This document shows, one piece after another, positions 1-5,291 of a stretch of 5,291 nt of DNA. Below the pieces are notes generated by a model. That model searched no databases. It was given only the letters and a program-made list of their open reading frames with translations, and had not been told where the DNA came from. The stretch comes from Candidatus Aerophobota bacterium (GTDB lineage Bacteria; Aerophobota; Aerophobia; Aerophobales; B3-G15). Position numbers and translations under genes: made by a program. The stretch spans positions 1-5,291 of the forward strand of contig JAUWJJ010000105.1 of NCBI GenBank assembly GCA_030607765.1, read 5' to 3'. Every line of letters starts with the position of its first letter. Position 1 is the first letter of the stretch.

Positions 1-213
1 CAGGGTGGGCTCACCTCCTGAAATCTGAAGCACAGTTCCCACTTCAAGCTTTAAAAGATTTATGGCTTTTCTGATTATATCCTTAGAAATAATTTTCTTT
101 TTCTCTAAGATTAAATCCTCGCTACCACTATTATGTATATCAGCAGCGTAACAATACTTACATTGCAAATTACAATTAGTTGTAAGCCATAAAATTATCT
201 GTTTGTAAAACAT
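1..213 (-). CDS. Radical SAM enzyme, N-terminal 71 codons only (gene runs off the left edge)
   Basis: This is a 5' fragment of a gene that is too short to be noticed as a full ORF. Translating from the ATG at 213 gives 71 codons with no stop before the window edge. The first 28 residues read MFYKQIILWLTTNCNLQCKY followed by CYAADIHN. Cysteines 14, 18 and 21 form the CxxxCxxC motif that binds the [4Fe-4S] cluster used to cleave S-adenosylmethionine. Near residues 63-70 there is QISGGEPTL, the conserved GGEP element that contacts the SAM amino group. The motif begins only 14 residues in, as in PqqE/NirJ/AhbD/sulfatase-maturase-like enzymes, but the C-terminal part that would show a SPASM or other accessory domain is outside the window. 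The substrate is therefore unknown. The ATG lies 3 bases after the permease stop. The nearest purine-rich stretch (AAGGG, 231-235) is 17 bases upstream, too far for a normal ribosome site, so translation probably depends on coupling to the permease. The family call is firm; the function is open. Confidence 0.9.
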   Translation of the reverse strand, partial: MFYKQIILWLTTNCNLQCKYCYAADIHNSGSEDLILEKKKIISKDIIRKAINLLKLEVGTVLQISGGEPTL

Positions 214-216
214 TGG

Positions 217-957
217 TTAAAGACTTAAGTCCCTTACACATTTAGTTCCAAAAATTAAAAATAAAATAGTATATCCGATAACAACCATTAATGAATAGTA
301 AGGAAAACTACTGCCCAAAGCCGCAGATCTTATACAATTCGTAGAATGAGTTAAAGGTAAAATTAAAGAGACTATCTTAAAAGCATATGGGAACCTATCA
401 ATGGGAAAAAAAGTTCCTGATAGAAAAGCCATTGGTATCATTATAAATGAATTAAAATCTCCCTGCTGCTGATGAGCTTTTACTACAAATGCTATCCATA
501 ATGCCATAGTAGAAAACATAAAACAGTTAAGTATGACACTTATAATAAAAAGAAAGTTTATTTTTAAAATTATTCCAAAAATCATTCCTAATAAATATAT
601 TAACACTGAACCGATAAATCCTTTTGTTAAACCAAACATAATCTTACCAATAGATATATCAAGATAAGATATAGGAGCTACCTGAAACTCCTCAAACGTC
701 CTCCAGTAAAATCTTTCTACATTAATCGTAGTAGCAGTAGAAAAAGCAGTATTCATTCCATTCATTGCAATAAGTCCTGACAGGATAAAAACCATATAAG
801 AAACACCACTTATATCTATATTTCTTCCCAGTCCCCAACCAAATGCAATAAAAAAAAGCAGCGGGCCCAGTACCATACCAATAAGCGACCTTGCACCCCT
901 CTTTTTTTCTCGTAAGATATCCCTGTAAATTACAGCCCATATTCCTTTTAAATTCAA
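217..957 (-). CDS. ABC-2 type transporter permease (DrrB/NodJ-like), 246 aa
   Basis: This is an integral membrane subunit that would pair with the ATPase encoded just upstream to form an ABC-2 type transporter, usually an exporter. About six hydrophobic segments are visible, near residues 25-44, 54-75, 101-129, 133-158, 169-187 and 221-240. A positively charged amphipathic N-terminus (residues 11-23, rich in Arg and Lys) precedes the first. The family hallmark FLSGTFFP at residues 178-185, followed by PLTHSTNCIR near 203-212, is typical of ABC2_membrane proteins. The length is normal for a single half-permease, so a homodimer is likely. The start is TTG, sharing its last two bases with the ATPase TGA stop (TTGA overlap). 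An AGAGGG Shine-Dalgarno sits 7 bases upstream, and the next in-frame Met is residue 28, which would remove the conserved N-terminal helix. Substrate cannot be read from the sequence. The chelatase and radical SAM neighbours suggest a tetrapyrrole, metal complex or modified small molecule; this is inference. Confidence 0.9.
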   Translation of the reverse strand: MNLKGIWAVIYRDILREKKRGARSLIGMVLGPLLFFIAFGWGLGRNIDISGVSYMVFILSGLIAMNGMNTAFSTATTINVERFYWRTFEEFQVAPISYLDISIGKIMFGLTKGFIGSVLIYLLGMIFGIILKINFLFIISVILNCFMFSTMALWIAFVVKAHQQQGDFNSFIMIPMAFLSGTFFPIDRFPYAFKIVSLILPLTHSTNCIRSAALGSSFPYYSLMVVIGYTILFLIFGTKCVRDLSL

Positions 958-1805
958 CCCTCTACCCTCTTTCCAGTTTTTTTCAAAAAGACATCCTCTA
1001 GATTGGTTCTCCTTATAACTACTTTATCTTTTATTCCTTTAGCTGCTTCGAGCGCTTCCTCTCTGTTAGAAAAAAAATTTGTAGAATAATTATTACCAGC
1101 AAAAATATCAAGCGCAATTTCTCCTACTTCTCTAATTAAATTCTTAGGAGCATTAAGAGCTATCAGCTTTCCATTATCAATAATTCCCACCCTGTCGCAT
1201 AATTCCTCTGCTTCCTCTATGTAGTGTGTAGTTAAAAATATTGTCTTATTTTCAGAGTTAATTCTAACCAGCATATCCCAAATTTTTCTTTTACTTTGAG
1301 CATCCAACCCAATAGTTGGTTCATCTAGAAATAATATTTCCGGTTTATGCAGCAGTGCACGTGCAATCATTAATTTGCGCTGCATTCCACCTGAAATCTT
1401 CGCCGCCGCTATATTTCTTTTATCACTCATCTCTATAAAATCCAGTAACTCATCTACTCTTGAATAAATAGTCTTTTTTCTCATACGATAAAGCATTCCA
1501 TGTACAATTAAATTTTCGCCAGAAGTAAGTTCCATATCAATATTTACATACTGGCTAACTACACAAATTGTTCTTTTTGCATTCACAGGATCTTTACTCA
1601 CATCAAAATCATTAATCAAAGCAGTTCCAGAAGTTGGGTTCGTAGCTGTAGTTATCATTCTAATTGTCGTAGTCTTTCCTGCTCCATTTGGTCCTAAAAA
1701 ACCAAAGATCTCACCTCTCAATACATTAAAACTTACATTATCAACCGCCTTAATTTTTCCATAATGCTTAGTTAAGTTCTTTACTGAAACCGATATCTCT
1801 CTCAT
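954..1805 (-). CDS. ABC transporter ATP-binding protein (DrrA/CcmA-type), 283 aa
   Basis: This is the cytoplasmic ATPase that powers the ABC-2 permease encoded next. All catalytic motifs are intact: Walker A GPNGAGKTT at residues 38-46, Q-loop Gln85, signature SGGMQ at 138-142, Walker B ILFLDEP at 157-163 with catalytic Glu162, D-loop GLD at 166-168 and switch His194. After the nucleotide-binding domain there is a tail of about 75 residues that ends in NLEDVFLKKTG, the C-terminal motif seen in DrrA-like drug-resistance and ABC-2 exporters. The length is usual for the group. The ATG overlaps the cobN stop as ATGA, and an AAGGTGA sequence 9 bases upstream can serve as ribosome site, so the two genes are probably translationally coupled. 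The gene ends in a TGA that overlaps the permease TTG. Family databases often label such proteins daunorubicin resistance ATPase; that label reflects homology and does not establish a drug substrate. Confidence 0.95.
   Translation of the reverse strand: MREISVSVKNLTKHYGKIKAVDNVSFNVLRGEIFGFLGPNGAGKTTTIRMITTATNPTSGTALINDFDVSKDPVNAKRTICVVSQYVNIDMELTSGENLIVHGMLYRMRKKTIYSRVDELLDFIEMSDKRNIAAAKISGGMQRKLMIARALLHKPEILFLDEPTIGLDAQSKRKIWDMLVRINSENKTIFLTTHYIEEAEELCDRVGIIDNGKLIALNAPKNLIREVGEIALDIFAGNNYSTNFFSNREEALEAAKGIKDKVVIRRTNLEDVFLKKTGKRVEG
965..970 (-). promoter_or_regulatory. Ribosome binding site deciding the TTG start of the permease
   Basis: On the minus strand this reads AGAGGG, with 7 bases between it and the TTG at 957. 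It lies inside the last codons of the ATPase gene. Its quality and spacing are the main reasons to accept TTG as the permease start rather than the ATG at residue 28. Confidence 0.65.
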
Positions 1806-4800
1806 TCTTCCATGTCACCTTCTACTTCCATCATTATCTCCCTTAAGCTATCTTTCATTTCCTCGGTCGCACTCCACATTCCTCGCTCTATTGCCTCAAG
1901 GAGCCTTTCTGCAATATTATGAAGAGCATAAGGATTGTGTTCCTTAAAGAAATCCTGCATATCTTCGTCAAGAGCATATGTATTTGCTAAAGCTTCATAC
2001 ATCCAGTCTTCCAGTGCATGTCCAGTAGCATCCCAACCAAAAGCAATATCAACCATTCTCGAAAAGTCACCTGCCCCTTTAAATCCATGGCGTTTCATAC
2101 TTTCAATCCACTTTGGATTCAGTATTCTTGCCCTGAATATATGCTTGGCTTCCTCCTGAATTGTCCTCACCTGAATTCTATCAGGATCAGATGTATCACA
2201 TGAATAGGCATGGGGATCCTTGCCTGTTATTGCTCTTACCGAAGCTATCATACCGCCGTGGTATGAGTAGAAATCATCCCCGTCTAAAAAATCATATTCC
2301 CTTGTATCTTCATTTTTAACAACAATCTCCATCTGAGACAGCCTCTCTCTGAATACTTCTGGGATAAATTTTCCATAACTTTTTTCTGAATAGGCATAAG
2401 CACCCCAGGTCACATACACATTAGCAATATCCTCATCATTTTCCCAATTCTGAGCGTCGATCAAATCAGAGACTCCTGCCCCGTATGTTCCCGGTTTAGA
2501 TCCAAAAACTCTTGCTAAAGCCATTTCCTTGCTCTCATCGGGTAAGATTTTCTTTTTTATACACTCATCATATGTTTTTTTAAAATGCTTGCGAACAAAA
2601 TTCATATCATCAGGTTCATCAAGTTCAATTACAGCTTCTACAGCATTATTTATTAAATAAATAATATTTGGAAAAGCATCCCTGAGTCCACCTTCTCTTA
2701 TTGTAAAATCAATCCTTGGCCTGCCAAGTTCTTCTAATGGTATTATGTCAAAGCCAACAACCCTGCCGCTTTTATCCTCCCACTTTGGCCTTACCCCAAT
2801 TAAATTGAAGATTTCAGCAATATCATCACCTTTCGTTCTCATAACTCCGCCACCCCAGATTACCATTCCAATACTTTCTGGATAATGTCCTTCTTCCTCA
2901 ATAAATCTTCCAATCAGCTCTTCAGGAAGTTTCTTGCCTACTTTATAAGCTGCTCTTGAGGGAACACCCTGGGGATCTATGGAATAAAAATTCCGCCCTG
3001 TTGGAAGAATATCTGCACACCCTCGTGTCGGAGCTCCAGAAGGTCCAGGAGGAGTATAGCCTCCATTCAGTGCCCTCATGCATGCATCAAATTCTTCAGT
3101 TGTTCTCGCCAGTTTTTCAGCTAACGTCTCTCCTATATAAATTAATACCTTTTTTAAATCACTGGATTTCTTATTGAAAACTTTTTCCATGATTTGCTCT
3201 ACGTTCTGCGGATTATATACCTTTTTCTCATACTCATCCATCAGTTTAGATATCTTTATATTGATTTCATCAAGCAGTACAGCATTTGGCTTCCCAGCCC
3301 TTTTATTTAACTTACCTCTATTTTCAAGCAAATCATCATAATCCATTCCTAATAGTTCAGCTGCACTAGCTCTAATGGATGGGACAGAACCATTGGCAAG
3401 TCTTGTAAGTGAAGCAAACATCTCTTTTAAAGGTTTCTCAACAGGAGGTCGTCCCATTATATGAAGCCCATCTCTTATTAATGTGTCTTTCATCTCACTA
3501 ATATAGCCATGTAACTTCTCTAGAAATTTATTAAAATCAGCAAACGCTTCCTTTTGTGTTATCTTCAAATCAGTATCAAGTTTGGCTGCTATTGTCTTAT
3601 CCCATATAACTTTCTGCTGGATAGTAAGTTTTTTGGGATCCTGAGTCTTTACATGATAATAATCATCCAGTAGTACTTCCAGCTCCTCCATCTCGCCATA
3701 ACTATCTGCATTGTTCATCACAGGAATTAAATGATCTATTATACAGGCGTAGCTTCTTCTTTTTGCCTGAGTTCCTTCACTTGGATTGTTTATAATATAA
3801 GGATAAATATTAGGTAAATCCATAATAGCTAGGTCAGGATAGCAGTTTTCTGATAGCCCGATTGCTTTCCCTGGAAGCCATTCCAGCGAACCATGCTTCC
3901 CTATATGCATAACAGCATCCGCTTTAAAAACATCTCTAATCCATCTGTAATATCCTAGATACTGCCAGGGTGGTGTCATGTCAGGGTCATGATATATTTT
4001 TGCTGGATCATCCAAAAACCCTCTTCTTGGCTGTAAACCAATGAATATATTTCCATTTATAACCCCGGGGATTAACATTTTTTCTTCTAAAACCCTCACT
4101 TTGCCAGGAGCTTTCCCCCAATCCTTTTCCATTGCCGATTTATTCTTATCAGGAATATATTTAAAAAAATTTTTCGCATCCTTGCTTGAAATAGCATCAA
4201 CTGCTTTTTCCAATATTTCTTCTTCGCTATTCCAACGCAAATCATTCGTGGCACATTTTAAAATTTTATCAATAAGCTCATCTCCAGTCTCTGGAATATA
4301 ATCAAACTTGTAGCCCTTATTTCCCATAACTTTCATTAAATCAGCTACACTTTGTGTTGAATCAAGCCCAAAAGCACTTGCTATCTGATCATTTCTTGGA
4401 GGATAATTGTGGAAAATAATTGCTACCTTTTTATCTTTATTAGCAATGCTTGAAAGTTTGCCCCAATTTATTGCAAGTCTTATTGCCTTATCAGTTCTCT
4501 CAGGAATTGGGGCATATCTTGCTACCCTCAAACCTGTCTTGGGATCAAATTCACTACTTTCCCTGCTGCAAACAGGTACTGTGATAATAGCGCCATCAAA
4601 CTCAGGTAAAGCGACACTCCACATTATGTCCAGAGGATTTAATCCTAATTTGCTCTCTTTCCATTCACTGAAATTATTTAAAGTATTTACAACCTTTATA
4701 AAAGGAACATTTAGTTTTCTCAAAAACCATGTTCTTTTGAAGTTTTCATCATTATCTCTTTCCATATCTTCAACATATGTAGGATTATTCCTCTGAATAG

Positions 4801-5291
4801 AGCATAACGAAAAGAAAAGCAATGATAGTATGCTGCTTATAACAGCTTTTCCATTTAGCATAAAATAATTTTCAAAGAACCATGCCATGTCATGCTTGCT
4901 GTCTTCGGTAGAACTTCCAACAGCTTCAAAACATGCCAGAGCATTTGCACCTGTCTTCTCAATTCCTTCAATAATCCTGTCCACAAAGTCCAGGTTCTTT
5001 GTTACCCAATCTCTTTGATAAAATAAGATTCCTTTAGTCAGCTTACAAGGATCACAAAACTCATTCATATATTCTTGTAAAGTCGGCAGGTGGTTTAGCC
5101 TGGGATGATAAATTCCAAACTGAGGCGGTTTTTCTGGCTCTCTGTATTCAGCCTCCTTTATTTTGTAATAAGAAAGTAGATACAATAGTAAATTTTTGTA
5201 ATTTTTTTCTCCACTAAATGCTATATATTTAAAAACATTTCTATAACCCTCAAACTCAATAGTGGAACTTTTTACCAAATCAGGTCTGGGC
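1802..5291 (-). CDS. cobN: CobN-type cobaltochelatase large subunit, 5'-truncated by the window edge (1162 residues visible)
   Basis: CobN is the large, porphyrin/corrin-binding subunit of an ATP-dependent cytoplasmic chelatase. The studied enzyme inserts Co2+ into hydrogenobyrinate a,c-diamide with CobS and CobT. Numbered from the TTG at 5278, visible family landmarks are: GILFYQRDW (83-91); AIIFHNYPPRND in the N-terminal half; HIGKHGSLEWLPGK from 458; NNPSEGTQAKRR from 497; TPPGPSGAPTRG (742-753) followed by a DILPTGRNFYSIDP stretch; GSKPGTYGAGV near 925; and a C-terminal segment with RHGFKGAGDFSRM. The Lys in HIGKHG and the EGTQAKRR context favour CobN over the magnesium-chelatase subunit BchH/ChlH. 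The frame stays open to the right edge, adding the codons for PRPD before the TTG, with no ATG or GTG there. CobN is usually about 1,200-1,300 residues, and the conserved N-terminal region here begins mid-domain, so roughly 100 residues are probably missing and the TTG is internal. The stop overlaps the ATPase start. The exact substrate and metal are not proven. Confidence 0.93.
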   Translation of the reverse strand, partial: PRPDLVKSSTIEFEGYRNVFKYIAFSGEKNYKNLLLYLLSYYKIKEAEYREPEKPPQFGIYHPRLNHLPTLQEYMNEFCDPCKLTKGILFYQRDWVTKNLDFVDRIIEGIEKTGANALACFEAVGSSTEDSKHDMAWFFENYFMLNGKAVISSILSLLFFSLCSIQRNNPTYVEDMERDNDENFKRTWFLRKLNVPFIKVVNTLNNFSEWKESKLGLNPLDIMWSVALPEFDGAIITVPVCSRESSEFDPKTGLRVARYAPIPERTDKAIRLAINWGKLSSIANKDKKVAIIFHNYPPRNDQIASAFGLDSTQSVADLMKVMGNKGYKFDYIPETGDELIDKILKCATNDLRWNSEEEILEKAVDAISSKDAKNFFKYIPDKNKSAMEKDWGKAPGKVRVLEEKMLIPGVINGNIFIGLQPRRGFLDDPAKIYHDPDMTPPWQYLGYYRWIRDVFKADAVMHIGKHGSLEWLPGKAIGLSENCYPDLAIMDLPNIYPYIINNPSEGTQAKRRSYACIIDHLIPVMNNADSYGEMEELEVLLDDYYHVKTQDPKKLTIQQKVIWDKTIAAKLDTDLKITQKEAFADFNKFLEKLHGYISEMKDTLIRDGLHIMGRPPVEKPLKEMFASLTRLANGSVPSIRASAAELLGMDYDDLLENRGKLNKRAGKPNAVLLDEINIKISKLMDEYEKKVYNPQNVEQIMEKVFNKKSSDLKKVLIYIGETLAEKLARTTEEFDACMRALNGGYTPPGPSGAPTRGCADILPTGRNFYSIDPQGVPSRAAYKVGKKLPEELIGRFIEEEGHYPESIGMVIWGGGVMRTKGDDIAEIFNLIGVRPKWEDKSGRVVGFDIIPLEELGRPRIDFTIREGGLRDAFPNIIYLINNAVEAVIELDEPDDMNFVRKHFKKTYDECIKKKILPDESKEMALARVFGSKPGTYGAGVSDLIDAQNWENDEDIANVYVTWGAYAYSEKSYGKFIPEVFRERLSQMEIVVKNEDTREYDFLDGDDFYSYHGGMIASVRAITGKDPHAYSCDTSDPDRIQVRTIQEEAKHIFRARILNPKWIESMKRHGFKGAGDFSRMVDIAFGWDATGHALEDWMYEALANTYALDEDMQDFFKEHNPYALHNIAERLLEAIERGMWSATEEMKDSLREIMMEVEGDMEE
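1815..1821 (-). promoter_or_regulatory. Ribosome binding site of the ABC ATPase gene
   Basis: On the minus strand this reads AAGGTGA, 9 bases before the ATG at 1805, within the end of cobN. It supports the ATG that overlaps the cobN stop. A second purine run, GGAAGA, abuts the start codon but is too close to act as the main site. Confidence 0.5.

Noticed and set aside
222..231. Perfect 10-base palindrome gacttaagtc near the end of the permease gene
   Set aside because: It has no loop of its own, so it could form only a very short stem; it lies within permease codons and is not followed by a T-run that would suggest a terminator. Likely chance, although it partly overlaps the AAGGG upstream of the radical SAM start.
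901..909. Run of seven T (A on the coding strand) in the permease gene as a possible slippage or frameshift site
   Set aside because: The permease frame reads through without interruption and the run simply encodes the Lys/Arg-rich N-terminal segment.
722..940. Minus-strand 72-codon open frame rich in Tyr, Cys and Trp
   Set aside because: It is an alternative frame of the permease gene, whose own frame encodes clear ABC-2 permease sequence across the same bases.
4407..4796. Plus-strand open frame of 129 codons, and similar shorter ones at 1935-2159, 2018-2203, 2956-3177 and 4041-4301
   Set aside because: All lie antisense inside the strongly conserved cobN gene and their translations show no recognisable domain; they are frame shadows.
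4797..4852. Hydrophobic segment in CobN (AVISSILSLLFFSLCS) as a possible membrane helix
   Set aside because: It sits within the conserved soluble chelatase fold, and comparable hydrophobic helices occur at this place in related CobN proteins as I recall them; a buried helix is the simpler explanation.
1802..5291. Alternative assignment as magnesium chelatase subunit BchH/ChlH
   Set aside because: HIGKHGSLEWLPGK, the EGTQAKRR context and the GSKPGTYGAGV motif fit CobN better, and no bacteriochlorophyll genes are present in the window.

Overview
The window is a compact piece of one operon. All genes lie on the minus strand, so transcription runs from the right edge to the left. In order they are: (1) a CobN-type cobaltochelatase large subunit, cut at its N-terminus by the right edge; (2) an ABC transporter ATPase of the DrrA/CcmA type; (3) an ABC-2 type permease; and (4) a radical SAM enzyme, of which only the first 71 codons are present before the left edge. 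Coding density is essentially complete. The first two junctions are 4-base stop/start overlaps and the third is a 3-base gap. No intergenic stretch is large enough for a promoter, terminator or RNA gene, and both the start and the end of the operon lie outside the window.

The DNA is AT-rich (judged by eye, not computed), uses AGA and ATA codons freely and has one TTG start supported by a good Shine-Dalgarno sequence. The CobN is of the kind I associate with anaerobes that carry CobN-like chelatases. A low-GC anaerobe fits best, with Clostridia or a relative more likely than a methanogenic archaeon. The sequence alone does not settle this.

A plausible reading, as inference, is that the CobN homologue inserts a metal into a corrinoid or other tetrapyrrole, the radical SAM protein carries out a modification, and the DrrAB-like ABC-2 transporter moves a product or toxic intermediate across the membrane. 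CobN normally works with an AAA+ ATPase and a partner subunit (CobS/CobT or ChlI/ChlD-like); neither is in the window. Each gene belongs to a known family. The unusual point is the tight coupling of a chelatase, an exporter-type transporter and a radical SAM enzyme, which does not match the classical cobalamin operon and may mark a less-studied tetrapyrrole or metal pathway.
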